Of a stretch of 64,000 nt of DNA, positions 53,817 through 61,902 are shown piece by piece. Position numbers and translations under genes: made by a program. Position 1 is the first letter of the stretch; each line of letters starts with the position of its first letter. A model generated the notes under the pieces. It was not told where the DNA came from, did not search any database, and worked only from the letters and a program-made list of their open reading frames with translations. Source of the DNA: Phycisphaerales bacterium (GTDB taxonomy: Bacteria; Planctomycetota; Phycisphaerae; Phycisphaerales; SM1A02). The stretch is from assembly GCA_009691805.1 (NCBI GenBank), contig SIAK01000007.1:1-64000 (forward strand), in the 5' to 3' direction.

Positions 53817-55136
53817 TTACGCGCTCGCCGTAACAGGAGCACCCCGGAGGGAGACGATTTCTGTTGGTCCATTCTGAATTGCGCCCTTGGGATCAAGCGG
53901 TTCACGCCCGATCGAGCAAAGCGTCATTGTCGAACGCCACTGCGCGCTCATCCGTCGCGCGATGAAGTCGTTCATGCCTTCGAGAGTTTGCGACGCCACT
54001 TCCGCACCAATCTCTTGCAGTGAACGACAGCGGCCGAGGCGGTGGAAATCTCCCGCAATTCCGCCTGCGCGGCTCCCCGTGCTTTCACCCGCCATGATCA
54101 GCCGACACTCGAGCCCTGTTTTCGCGCGGCGCAACTCATCCGCCGTCACGCCATGCTCAAACTTCGACACCACATCCATGATGCAATCAAGCGTCGCCTG
54201 CGCACGCTCGGGCGTACTTCCCGCATAAATCGTGCACATGCCGCGATGCAAACCGCCCGCGTATCCGGCGGCGATGGAATAGCAAAGTCCGCGACGCTCA
54301 CGCACTTCAACGAACAATCGACTCGAGGTTCCACTGCCAAGAATGTCTGTCGCGAGTCGCGCGCGAATCGTGTCGGGATCGCCTTCGGTCGGTGCATCGA
54401 ATGCCATCGCAACGTGCGTCTGATTCGACTCGTCGCGCTCGTGTCGCATGCCACCGAGGCGCGCGCCCACAGGTACTGGATTTGGACCAACCCCGCGCCA
54501 ACCCTTCAGTAGTCGATCGAGATCGCGCGCAAGTTCATCCGCATTGACTGCACCCGCAGCAGCGAAAATCGAACCAACAGGCCGCGCCCGCGCGTACCAC
54601 GCATCTCGCAACTCTTCGATCTTCGCATCGCGAATCGAGGCGATCTCGCCATACCCCGTGCGGTTGAAAGGCTCAGGCATGTGCAGACTACGCAACCGAA
54701 TGCCCACGAGATGCTGCGGGTCATCGGTGAGCGATTCAAGATTCTGCAACGCCAGACTCTGCACCGCGCCCAGTGCCTCTTCAGGCATCCGCGGATCGCG
54801 AATCATCGATGCAACAAGTTCCAGTGAATCCGCAAGGCGATCGCCGAGCGAAAGCCCTGTGAACACGATGTGCGAAGCAGCGGAAGTCACCGCGCGCTGC
54901 TCACCAACACGATCAAGTGCATCGGAAAGTTGCTTGCTATCAAGCTGCCCCGCGCCACGCTGAATGAGTTCCGCAAGCATCGCGGAGTGACCCAATGCGG
55001 TCGGTGCATCTGTCGCGTGACCAGCTGGAATCAGCCAATTTACCGCCACAGTGCGCACGCTCGGCATGGGCTCGACACACAGAGTCATGCCGCATTCAAG
55101 CGTTCGGACGACGATGGCGGGTTCAACATCTGGCAT
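53817..55136 (-). CDS. M16-family peptidase homologue without the HxxEH motif
   Basis: A 439-residue protein with two M16 halves. The zinc motif 'HFLEH' region reads 'LGHSAMLAELIQRGAG' here, so it lacks the catalytic HxxEH. The second half has 'ILGSGTSSRLFVEVRERRGLCYSIAAGYAG', the conserved R/Y motif of the non-catalytic subunit. The protein is thus like the inactive partner of a two-protein M16 complex (as in PqqL/MPP-type pairs), but no active partner is next to it. The ATG is 7 bases after a TACAGT box. Confidence 0.87.
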   Translation of the reverse strand: MPDVEPAIVVRTLECGMTLCVEPMPSVRTVAVNWLIPAGHATDAPTALGHSAMLAELIQRGAGQLDSKQLSDALDRVGEQRAVTSAASHIVFTGLSLGDRLADSLELVASMIRDPRMPEEALGAVQSLALQNLESLTDDPQHLVGIRLRSLHMPEPFNRTGYGEIASIRDAKIEELRDAWYARARPVGSIFAAAGAVNADELARDLDRLLKGWRGVGPNPVPVGARLGGMRHERDESNQTHVAMAFDAPTEGDPDTIRARLATDILGSGTSSRLFVEVRERRGLCYSIAAGYAGGLHRGMCTIYAGSTPERAQATLDCIMDVVSKFEHGVTADELRRAKTGLECRLIMAGESTGSRAGGIAGDFHRLGRCRSLQEIGAEVASQTLEGMNDFIARRMSAQWRSTMTLCSIGREPLDPKGAIQNGPTEIVSLRGAPVTASA

Positions 55137-55272
55137 CCCGCAGACTGTACAGGTTCTGCCCGCGGCGGCTCTGCGCGCCCGCTACAGATCCACCGCGCGG
55201 CACATCCGACGAAAGTTGCGCGCGCGTCATTGCATTCTGTTTGCACATCGCACTTTCACAATGAACTCTTGA

Positions 55273-55797
55273 ATGTTCAAGTTTGCTGACGAAGCAGAGC
55301 CCGTGGGAGGCGATCCACGGCGCACCATCTTTATGAAACCGCTGCACATCGCCTTCGACATCGCATTGCTCGCATCACTCGCGGCCGTTGGCTTAGGCAC
55401 CCTCGGATGGTGGCGCGATCAGGAAGATGTGCAACTTCGCATGCTCGCGACCGAGGCAGCGGTTCGCACGATTCAAGCGCACATTGCGATAGAAGCAACG
55501 CTCGGCGGCGAACAACTCAACTCCGACGGCTTCCCATCATCCATTGACCCTCGCTGGTTTGAAGGCGGCACGCCACTCAATCGACTTGCCCCCGAAGGCG
55601 CGCCGTGGGTTGAACTTGCTGCGCGTGATGAACTTGAGCGCGATCACCCGAAGCAGATGTCCTTCACAGGCGGTCGACACGCAATGTTTTGGTACAACCC
55701 GACCAGGGGCATCATTCGAGCGCGCGTGCCGGAGCAAGCGAGCGATTTTCGGATGCAAGAGACCTACAGCGCCGCGAATGGAATCTCGCCAGAGTAG
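55273..55797 (+). CDS. single-helix membrane protein of unknown function
   Basis: A 174-residue protein. A helix at about 24-43 ('LHIAFDIALLASLAAVGLGTLGWW') is followed by 'EDVQLRMLATEAAVRTIQAHIAIEATLGGEQLN' and a globular end ('WFEGGTPLNRLAPEGAPWVELA...HAMFWYNPTRGIIRARVP'). The layout resembles a pseudopilin, but it lacks the FTxxE prepilin motif. The downstream gene is dapB in the opposite direction, with stops 2 bases apart. Start choice: ATG 55,273, no strong signal. Confidence 0.62.
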   Translation: MFKFADEAEPVGGDPRRTIFMKPLHIAFDIALLASLAAVGLGTLGWWRDQEDVQLRMLATEAAVRTIQAHIAIEATLGGEQLNSDGFPSSIDPRWFEGGTPLNRLAPEGAPWVELAARDELERDHPKQMSFTGGRHAMFWYNPTRGIIRARVPEQASDFRMQETYSAANGISPE

Positions 55798-55799
55798 GG

Positions 55800-56537
55800 C
55801 TACAGACTCGCGCCAATGCCCAGCGAAGCTTCGATCGAATAGAACGCGGGTGCGCGGTTTTTGAGCCACTTTGCCGCACGAATCGCGCCCGCGGCGAAAA
55901 GATCACGCGAGACAGCGTCATGGGTAATCGTGATGCGTTCGAACGGACCCGCGAGGCGAATTTCGTGTTCACCAACAGTGTCGCCCGCACGAATTGCATG
56001 GATGCGATTCGACGGCACCGACATGCCGCCTTCATGAAGACTCGCAGCGATCGCAAGCGCCGTGCCAGAGGGCGCATCAACCTTGCGATCGTGGTGCGTC
56101 TCCACGATGTCAACCGTCCACCCCGCACTCGCAAGTACACGCGCCGCTTCGCGAGCGAGATGACGCGTCACCGCGACTCCAAGACTCGTGTTTGCGCACA
56201 TCATCACTGCTGCGCGCGTGGCATATTCGCGCAGAAGATCCTGTGAAACTGCAGAAAGCGCCGTGGTTCCAACCAGCAACGAAGCGTTGTGCCGCGTTGC
56301 GATGTTGATCGCATCTCGACATCCTTCATCACTTGAGAAATCGATCACAACATCGACCTTTGCACCATCATCAAGCGGTACTTCTTGACGATCAAAGCGT
56401 GCAATGACGACTGCTTCAGCGTCGAGTTCGATGAGTGCAGCAATGCGTGCGCCCATCCGACCGCACGCTCCGACGATCGCGATGTGACAACGACCCTCGG
56501 AGACTGTTTTAGGAATATGCAAAAAGTTTTCTGTCAA
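55800..56537 (-). CDS. dapB: 4-hydroxy-tetrahydrodipicolinate reductase
   Basis: Lysine/diaminopimelate pathway enzyme, NAD(P)H-dependent. It has 245 residues: 'IAIVGACGRMGARIAALIE' binds the nucleotide, 'DVVIDFSSDEGCRDAI' is the usual 'DFS.P' strand, and 'VETHHDRKVDAPSGTALAIA' is the catalytic motif (His, His, Lys). No start ATG is available in frame at the right place; TTG at 56,537 is used, with GAGGAAAG 5 bases upstream. It is a housekeeping gene with no other dap genes nearby. Confidence 0.93.
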   Translation of the reverse strand: MTENFLHIPKTVSEGRCHIAIVGACGRMGARIAALIELDAEAVVIARFDRQEVPLDDGAKVDVVIDFSSDEGCRDAINIATRHNASLLVGTTALSAVSQDLLREYATRAAVMMCANTSLGVAVTRHLAREAARVLASAGWTVDIVETHHDRKVDAPSGTALAIAASLHEGGMSVPSNRIHAIRAGDTVGEHEIRLAGPFERITITHDAVSRDLFAAGAIRAAKWLKNRAPAFYSIEASLGIGASL

Positions 56538-56654
56538 GAGACTTTCCTCAAGCGACCGATGTGTGTATAACTCAAGAGGAGTCAGCTCACAGCTACGCCA
56601 GCTGCCTCCACCTCCGACACAAAGAGCGTAGCGATTTTACAAGGGAGTCTCCCA

Positions 56655-56738
56655 ATGGCTGCAAAGAAGAAGACCGCGAAGAAGGCTGCAAAGAAGACCG
56701 CGAAGAAGACTGCAAAGAAGGCTGCAAAGAAGAAGTAA
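56655..56738 (+). CDS. 27-residue Lys/Ala/Thr-rich basic peptide
   Basis: A 28-codon gene with ATG 56,655 and TAA 56,736. The product is made only of Met (1), Lys (14), Ala (9) and Thr (3) in repeating KKTA/KKAA units, like the tails of histone H1-like bacterial nucleoid proteins. A Shine-Dalgarno (GGGAG) lies 7 bases upstream and a strong terminator follows 21 bases after the stop, so this is a compact, independently transcribed gene. No antisense gene competes. It could bind DNA or RNA, but that is inferred only from composition. Confidence 0.72.
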   Translation: MAAKKKTAKKAAKKTAKKTAKKAAKKK

Positions 56739-56759
56739 TCTTCTGCACGTCGAATGATT

Positions 56760-56797
56760 GCCAAAGGTCGCACATGAGTGCGGCCTTTGGCGTTTTT
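56760..56797 (+). terminator. terminator after the basic peptide gene
   Basis: A 13-bp stem with one G-U pair (56,761-56,773 with 56,778-56,790), ATGA loop, then CGTTTTTGG. Confidence 0.92.
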
Positions 56798-56939
56798 GGT
56801 AGGTACCTCTTTCGCGCGCCTCGCGCCGCATACGCGAATTGTCCGACAAAAATAGCGATTCTGAATGATTGCGGCAGAGCCACTTGAGTGCACGCTCGCT
56901 GCCGATACCATGCCTCGCCCTGTCTTCGAAGGAACTCTT

Positions 56940-57200
56940 ATGGCGCACGTGATTGCTGAACCTTGCATCGGAACCAAAGACGCTTCATGCGTTGATGTCT
57001 GTCCTGTTGATTGCATTCATCCAGTGAAGAAAGCGAGCGATCACGCGACAGCGGAGCAGCTCTACATCGACCCTGACACGTGCATCGACTGTGGTCTCTG
57101 CGTTGACGAATGTCCCGTGCAAGCGATCTTCCCCGCTGATGATTTGCCCGAAGAGTGGAAAAAATATATTCAAATCAACCTCGACCACTTTAAAAAGTAG
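56940..57200 (+). CDS. fdxA: 7Fe ferredoxin (3Fe-4S + 4Fe-4S)
   Basis: An 86-residue electron carrier. Cysteines Cys9, Cys17, Cys21 and Cys25 follow the C-x7-C-x3-C-P pattern of the [3Fe-4S] cluster ('PCIGTKDASCVDVCPVDC'), and 'CIDCGLCVDECPVQAI' holds the [4Fe-4S] set. The C-terminal 'LPEEWKKYIQINLDHF' is typical. The ATG at 56,940 gives the family N-terminus; the upstream frame is open but not conserved-looking. Confidence 0.95.
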   Translation: MAHVIAEPCIGTKDASCVDVCPVDCIHPVKKASDHATAEQLYIDPDTCIDCGLCVDECPVQAIFPADDLPEEWKKYIQINLDHFKK

Positions 57201-57283
57201 GTCGGGCTGAACCGGCTCTTTCGGTGCCGATGACCCCTCGTGGGTCACCCTTCCGAAGGGCCATTCGCTCAACTTGAGGAACC

Positions 57284-57319
57284 AAAAACAATCACGGCAC
57301 CCAATTTGGGTGCCGTGAT
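57284..57319 (-). terminator. terminator for the minus-strand gene at 57,360
   Basis: A 14-bp inverted repeat (57,291-57,304 with 57,306-57,319). On the minus strand it is followed by TGTTTTTGG, so it ends the leftward transcript. It may also stop the plus-strand ferredoxin mRNA. Confidence 0.8.
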
Positions 57320-57359
57320 GCTCTCTCCCGACAGTTGTGGTTCACGAACGAGCGATCAA

Positions 57360-57800
57360 TTACGCCGCGTCGCGATCTTCTTCTTCCCATGCCTTGGGTT
57401 TGCTGACGGCAGCAGGCGCATCGGCGCGCTCAAGCCAGTCTTCAACCCTTCCGCCGAGGTTCAGTTCGGTGGGCATCGTCTTTCGATATCCAAGTTTGCG
57501 AACGACCTCGAGGACGTCCGTCCAACTTGGGAAACTTTTGCCATTCACACGCTTGAAGGTGTCAATCGCCATGAGGAACATGAACTGTTCCGGCGAAGTC
57601 TGACCCTCTTCAGCATCGCGCACGAAATCACTGAGTCGTCGACCAGGGCCGCGACGACGCTCGAGATTGGTGGGCGTTGTTTCGCCTGCGAGCAAGCGAC
57701 GATCAATGCCAAGTCGTCGATCAACAACGCCTCCGCCGCTTCCTGCGTTCGATGGTTGCTGCGTGCTTGCGTCTGAGTTCGATTCTTTAGACTTCTTCAT
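57360..57800 (-). CDS. Arg-rich N-terminus, small unknown conserved-type protein
   Basis: A 146-residue protein. A disordered Ser/Gly start leads to a basic segment ('GGVVDRRLGIDRRLL ... ERRRGPGRRLSDF') and then a folded helical part 'TSPEQFMFLMAIDTFKRVNGKSFPSWTDVLEVVRKLGYRKTMPTELNL'. The end is acidic. The helical part looks like a conserved planctomycete module of unknown function; the 'PSWTDVLEV.R.LGYRK' helix-turn-helix-like stretch may bind nucleic acid. The ATG 57,800 is preceded by AGGAG 8 bases upstream. Confidence 0.72.
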   Translation of the reverse strand: MKKSKESNSDASTQQPSNAGSGGGVVDRRLGIDRRLLAGETTPTNLERRRGPGRRLSDFVRDAEEGQTSPEQFMFLMAIDTFKRVNGKSFPSWTDVLEVVRKLGYRKTMPTELNLGGRVEDWLERADAPAAVSKPKAWEEEDRDAA

Positions 57801-57931
57801 GAGGCAAGCTCCTGCATCGCAGTTGAGGGGGAACGAGAAGCGACCCGCCGCGCCGCTACACTGCGGACTTCCCTCGCATCGACAGATCCGAGGCGCTGAT
57901 TGACGTCCGTTCAAGAACTCTGTGAAGATTC

Positions 57932-58426
57932 ATGTCTGACACGCCGCTACAGCCCTTTCGTGCCTCATTCGCCCTCCTCGGATGGCTCCTGCCCGGTCTC
58001 GGGCAATGGGCAACGGGCGCCCGCCTCCGTGGCGTTTTCGCAGGCATTGGTGTGCTCGGACTCCTGTTCTCTGGCCTCCTTGTCGGCGGAGTCGACTGCG
58101 TCGATCGCAACGAAGATCCTTTGTGGTTCATCGGACAAGTTTGCGCAGGACCACTGGTCATCGCAGCCGATGTCGCGAACACACAACTGTTGAAGAGCGG
58201 TCGCGCCGCACCACTCATCGCAGCCGCGGTGCCTTACGGTGCGGCGATGAATCCTGCGGATGTTCCAAAGATCTCAAGCTTCAAAGGCCTCGCGCATTCA
58301 AACGAGTTCGGCACACTGCTGGTGTTTCTCGCAGGCTTGATGAATCTCGTCGTGCTGCTTGATGCGAGCATTCGACCGAGTAATCGTCTCACGCGACGCA
58401 CAGCGGATGCAGGAACACGCGCATGA
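57932..58426 (+). CDS. integral membrane protein of unknown function
   Basis: A 164-residue protein with about four helices. The first has 'ALLGWLLPGLGQWATGARLRGVFAGIGVLGLLFSGLLVGG', the 'PG.GQ...G....G......' pattern seen in TM2-like and DUF6677-like planctomycete proteins. It overlaps the following small membrane-protein gene by 4 bases (ATGA), so the two are co-translated and may form a complex. Confidence 0.75.
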   Translation: MSDTPLQPFRASFALLGWLLPGLGQWATGARLRGVFAGIGVLGLLFSGLLVGGVDCVDRNEDPLWFIGQVCAGPLVIAADVANTQLLKSGRAAPLIAAAVPYGAAMNPADVPKISSFKGLAHSNEFGTLLVFLAGLMNLVVLLDASIRPSNRLTRRTADAGTRA

Positions 58427-58689
58427 CAACGACACTCTGCATGTCCATTCTCGCCTGGACGCCGTTCCTCGAACCCGCACCGGCCATCGCACTTTGGTGG
58501 TGGGCGCTTGCGATTCCGATGGCGCTCTTTGTCGCGATGGCATACAAGGCCACGCGCGTCAAAGAGATGACGGACTTCTGGCGCGCCACGATCAAGATGA
58601 CAGTGCAGATCCTCGCGGCGATGATTGGAATTGCCGTCGGACTTGCGCTCTTGATTCAGGTGCTGCTGCCGATGCTTCCTGCAGAGTGA
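58423..58689 (+). CDS. small two-helix membrane protein
   Basis: An 88-residue protein with helices at about 19-40 ('IALWWWALAIPMALFVAMAYKATR') and 60-84. It is translationally coupled to the preceding membrane protein. No motif points to a function. Its last 34 bases overlap the 3' end of the convergent gene at 58,656-59,273. Confidence 0.65.
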   Translation: MTTTLCMSILAWTPFLEPAPAIALWWWALAIPMALFVAMAYKATRVKEMTDFWRATIKMTVQILAAMIGIAVGLALLIQVLLPMLPAE

Positions 58690-59273
58690 CTGCGCAACTT
58701 CCGCAAGATAAGTTCAATCGACAAGCGGTAGACCATGGTCAACGCAATGGCTGCGATGAAGAAGCCCGTGGAAAGTAATCTCCACGTCGGCGTCGGCCCT
58801 GGTCGCACCTCTCGCACAACCTCGCACGCATTCGGCAAACTCGTATCTTGATCATCAAGCTCCGCGAACGGCGGGAAAAGTGCTTTGGGACCGCTTGATT
58901 CGAATGTCCACAGGATCCACGGCGAAGGCCATCCGATCGCGAGCTTGCCGATGCGCAGAGGCTCATCATTTTGCGGCGCAGATGTCGGTTCTGCCCAGCG
59001 CGGAAGATCACCATCGACAAGATCTTTAGAACGCAGCGCAGCGGCTGGCTGCAGGTTCACCCAGTGCGCGCCGAACACTTCGTCCTGTGCAACAAACCAT
59101 TGGTAGCCGCAACGAATGACGCTCGCCACTTGCGCGCCGTTGCCTCGCCACAACGTTTCTAACCGCCAGATCGTGAACAAGCCCATACTCACGAACGCGA
59201 GAAAAATCGCGAGCGCGAGGATCGCAACTTGCTTGAGCGCTCGCGAACTTGAGCGCTCGCGCACACCAATCAC
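58656..59273 (-). CDS. membrane protein with two terminal helices, unknown
   Basis: A 205-residue protein: helix 1 at about 15-35 ('VAILALAIFLAFVSMGLFTIW'), a soluble central part, and helix 2 near 165-185. The start is GTG at 59,273, giving a GTGA overlap with the helicase stop, so translation is coupled. Its 3' end overlaps the convergent small membrane-protein gene by 34 bases. I recognise no family. Confidence 0.6.
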   Translation of the reverse strand: MIGVRERSSSRALKQVAILALAIFLAFVSMGLFTIWRLETLWRGNGAQVASVIRCGYQWFVAQDEVFGAHWVNLQPAAALRSKDLVDGDLPRWAEPTSAPQNDEPLRIGKLAIGWPSPWILWTFESSGPKALFPPFAELDDQDTSLPNACEVVREVRPGPTPTWRLLSTGFFIAAIALTMVYRLSIELILRKLRSHSAGSIGSST

Positions 59274-60742
59274 GATGCACTCCGACCGATCTTCTTCACG
59301 CCTGTACCTGTCTTCTCGCCCTTTGTGATCTTCGAGGACGCCTTCGTGCCCCGCCATTTCTTCGACTCAAATCGCGAGACACTCCGCGGGGGTTTCGCGG
59401 CCTTCTGCTCATCAAGCGTTGCCTTCGCTTCGCGTGCTGCGCTCGCCTTGTGTCGCTCGGATTTTTCAAGATCCACTTTGCGTGCGAACTTCTCGAGCGC
59501 TGGCAATTTGCGCGCGGTCACTTCAGGATGCGCGAGCGCAATGATGCGATCCCACGCTTCGATGTCGTGCGCCGCGATAAATGTGATGCTCGCCGCGTCG
59601 GACTCTGAAGAGGGGTTCGACAATTGCGAACCGTGGCCTGCGCGACCAACGCGATGCAACCACTCTTGTGGTTCTGTTGGCACGTCATAATTGATGACGG
59701 TTTTCAACCGAGGAATATGCAATCCGCGCGCCGCAACATCGGTGGCGATGAGCACGCGAGACTTTCCTGTGGCGAAGGACTCCAACGCTTTCTGTCGCTG
59801 CAATGTCGATCGCTCACCGTGAAACTCTGCGGTCTCCACGCCGTGCCGACGCAGCGCCCCAACAACCCATCCAACACGCCGGCGCGTTCGGCAATACACG
59901 ACAAATGCGCTCATGCCCTGCTCGACTGCGAGCTGCAGTAGAAGTCCCGTCTTGAGCTCCTCGCTCACGAGATAGCGACTGTGGGTGAGATGCGTTGCTG
60001 CGGTGTTTCGTTTGCCTGTCTCGATGCGTTGATGATCGTTCAACATGCGCGCCGCGAGCGCTTCCACTTCCCGCGGAAGCGTTGCGGAAAGCAGCAATTT
60101 CTGACGACCCGGAGGCGTGCGCTCAAGCATCCACTCGACTTGCGGAAGGAATCCCATGTCGAGCATGCGATCCGCTTCGTCGACAACGATGCACTTCAGA
60201 TACGCAAGCGTGAGCGCGCCGATGTCGAGCAATTCGCGGATACGACCTGGCGTGCCGACGACGATGTCGACGCCAGACTTCACCGCTTCACGCTGCGGCG
60301 CGAGGGCGACCTTGCCGAACACACTAACGACGCGCAGCAACGAACCCTTGACGAGCTCTTGAATCTCTTTACCGACTTGCTGCGCGAGTTCGCGCGTAGG
60401 CACGACGACAATCGCGCGTAGCCGTTGATTCGGATCGGGCCGCTTGCGCGCCGTGTCTACTGGCTTGTCGCGCAAGAGCACGTCCGCGAGCGTGATTCCA
60501 TACGCAAGCGTCTTGCCCGTGCCAGTTGGCGCGAGACCAATCGCATCCTTGCCCGTCTTCGCAACAGGAATGAGTGCGCGCTGGATCTCGGTCGGTGCTG
60601 TGTAGCCGAGGCGCGTGATGCCGCGACGCACGAGTGGGTGGAGGTCGAGGTCGTCGAATCCATCGCTGACGGGTGTCAGAGACTTTGCGGGCGGCGTTGG
60701 ATTTGGGATGGGACGCGATAGCGCGGGCTTGTCAGACTTCAC
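59270..60742 (-). CDS. DEAD-box RNA helicase
   Basis: A 490-residue ATP-dependent RNA helicase. Motif I is 'APTGTGKT' (71-78), Ia 'PTRELAQQ', Ib 'TPGR', II 'VVDEADRMLD', III 'SAT', V 'ATDVAARGLHIP', VI 'HRVGRAGH'. The last residue of motif VI is His where Arg is usual. The last 90 residues are Lys/Arg/Ser-rich, as in RhlE-like helicases, and may bind RNA. The start is GTG at 60,742, with TACCCT 6 bases upstream. The gene leads a two-gene unit with the coupled membrane protein. Confidence 0.93.
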   Translation of the reverse strand: MKSDKPALSRPIPNPTPPAKSLTPVSDGFDDLDLHPLVRRGITRLGYTAPTEIQRALIPVAKTGKDAIGLAPTGTGKTLAYGITLADVLLRDKPVDTARKRPDPNQRLRAIVVVPTRELAQQVGKEIQELVKGSLLRVVSVFGKVALAPQREAVKSGVDIVVGTPGRIRELLDIGALTLAYLKCIVVDEADRMLDMGFLPQVEWMLERTPPGRQKLLLSATLPREVEALAARMLNDHQRIETGKRNTAATHLTHSRYLVSEELKTGLLLQLAVEQGMSAFVVYCRTRRRVGWVVGALRRHGVETAEFHGERSTLQRQKALESFATGKSRVLIATDVAARGLHIPRLKTVINYDVPTEPQEWLHRVGRAGHGSQLSNPSSESDAASITFIAAHDIEAWDRIIALAHPEVTARKLPALEKFARKVDLEKSERHKASAAREAKATLDEQKAAKPPRSVSRFESKKWRGTKASSKITKGEKTGTGVKKIGRSAS

Positions 60743-61236
60743 GCGGAGAGGGTAACCGCAGCCGCTTCAGGCTTTAGTTGCACAATTCAGGTTCTGGTGG
60801 AGCGGCAAGTCGGGAGTCTCGAGAGAGCCGAAAGAGTCGCGCAGTGGTGCAGTGATGCAAACAATCCCCAAAATCGAAACCGGCTCGACTCTCGCGAGTC
60901 GAGGCGGAATGGATCGCACAGATGCCGGCTCGATCGGCACAACCATCACGGCTTCAGTTGGGCAAACTGCCCAGAACACCCTAAAGCCTCATTGCTCGTG
61001 CGGTCTGCGGTGCCGATCGGCCGCAGCGCACGCCCCAGCGAAAGACCCAACAGAGAGACGCACTCTCCACTTACATGCGTAAAGCGCACACTGTCGAATC
61101 AGGCTTTGAGGAGAATTCTTAAATATGTTTCGTTGGCAGCGGGCAGGTCAGGTGCACGAAAACGCCGGCAATCGCGCGCCCTGTTGTACCGAGTTACGCG
61201 ATTGGCTGACGATTCAAGTCCCGTATTCACCGCGCG
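60743..61236. other. gene-free stretch between helicase and caspase-like gene
   Basis: About 490 bases. Open frames here look like random sequence (Arg/Ser/His-rich, no motif), so none is called. Small inverted repeats are present: TGGGCA/TGCCCA at about 60,959, GACTC/GAGTC at about 60,889, and AGGCTTTAG/CTAAAGCCT (60,768 and 60,983). The helicase promoter (TACCCT, 60,754-60,749 on the minus strand) is at its left end. The use of the rest is unknown. Confidence 0.4.
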
Positions 61237-61902
61237 TTACGCAGCCGCTGTACGCGAAAGATTCCGCTGCCGCGCGCGCCGCGAGACGCGAGTCTCCATC
61301 CGGAACTGAAGCGCACGACATTCGTACGCATATCGACGCGCGAGTCGATTCCGAACCGCTCGCATCCCTGCGACGGTCATCGAGTTCTGTTGGAACGCTG
61401 CAAAGAGCGCGAAGTCCAAGATCGCCGAGCGCACCCAATCGACATCCTGACGGAAGCCTGACACGGAAACAACGCCCGTCGCATCAATGAATCGTCGTAA
61501 CCGTCGCCGAGTGATGTCGATCGTCTGGCAGCTTCCGAAATGAATGATCCGGCCTTCACATCGACCCTCGAGCAACTTCTCCAAGTCGTCAAGTGTGAGG
61601 TGCGCATCGCGACGCCGCTGATCACCAAAGTGCAGTTCCCCGCTCAATCCATGGAACGCCATGTAGAGAATCGGATGATCATCTTGCGCGCGTTGCGCCC
61701 ATTTCGTGAGGTAGTACCGCATCGAATCTCGCGTCGCGACATTGCGATGGATGAATGGCACGCCGAGCGGACAACTTCGAAGAAGCTCAAGCATCGGCTG
61801 CACTGAGAGCGCGGTCTTGACGTCCGCCCAATCCGTTTCGAGGCAAAAAACTCCGCGTGTTGGTGACGTGGCATGTGGAAGCGTGAATTCGCAGTCAAGC
61901 AT
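61237..61902 (-). CDS. caspase-like putative peptidase (DUF6642-like)
   Basis: A 221-residue single-domain protein with the alpha/beta pattern of caspase/CHAT-type peptidases. Strands 'RGVFCLETDW', 'PFIHRNVAT', 'HPILYMAFHG' and 'RIIHFGSCQT' are followed by 'VSVSGFRQDVDWVRSAILDFALFAAF'. His84 ('AFHG') and Cys125 ('GSC') are 41 residues apart at the ends of adjacent strands, as in the catalytic dyad. The sequence resembles the family I remember as DUF6642. The C-terminal 40 residues are very basic. ATG 61,902 has GAGG 8 bases upstream. It stands alone between gene-free regions. Confidence 0.72.
   Translation of the reverse strand: MLDCEFTLPHATSPTRGVFCLETDWADVKTALSVQPMLELLRSCPLGVPFIHRNVATRDSMRYYLTKWAQRAQDDHPILYMAFHGLSGELHFGDQRRRDAHLTLDDLEKLLEGRCEGRIIHFGSCQTIDITRRRLRRFIDATGVVSVSGFRQDVDWVRSAILDFALFAAFQQNSMTVAGMRAVRNRLARRYAYECRALQFRMETRVSRRARQRNLSRTAAA

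Noticed and set aside
60797-61309. 170-codon plus-strand frame in the spacer before the caspase-like gene
   Set aside because: Arg/Ser/His-rich composition, no motif, and it runs into the antisense of the caspase-like gene.
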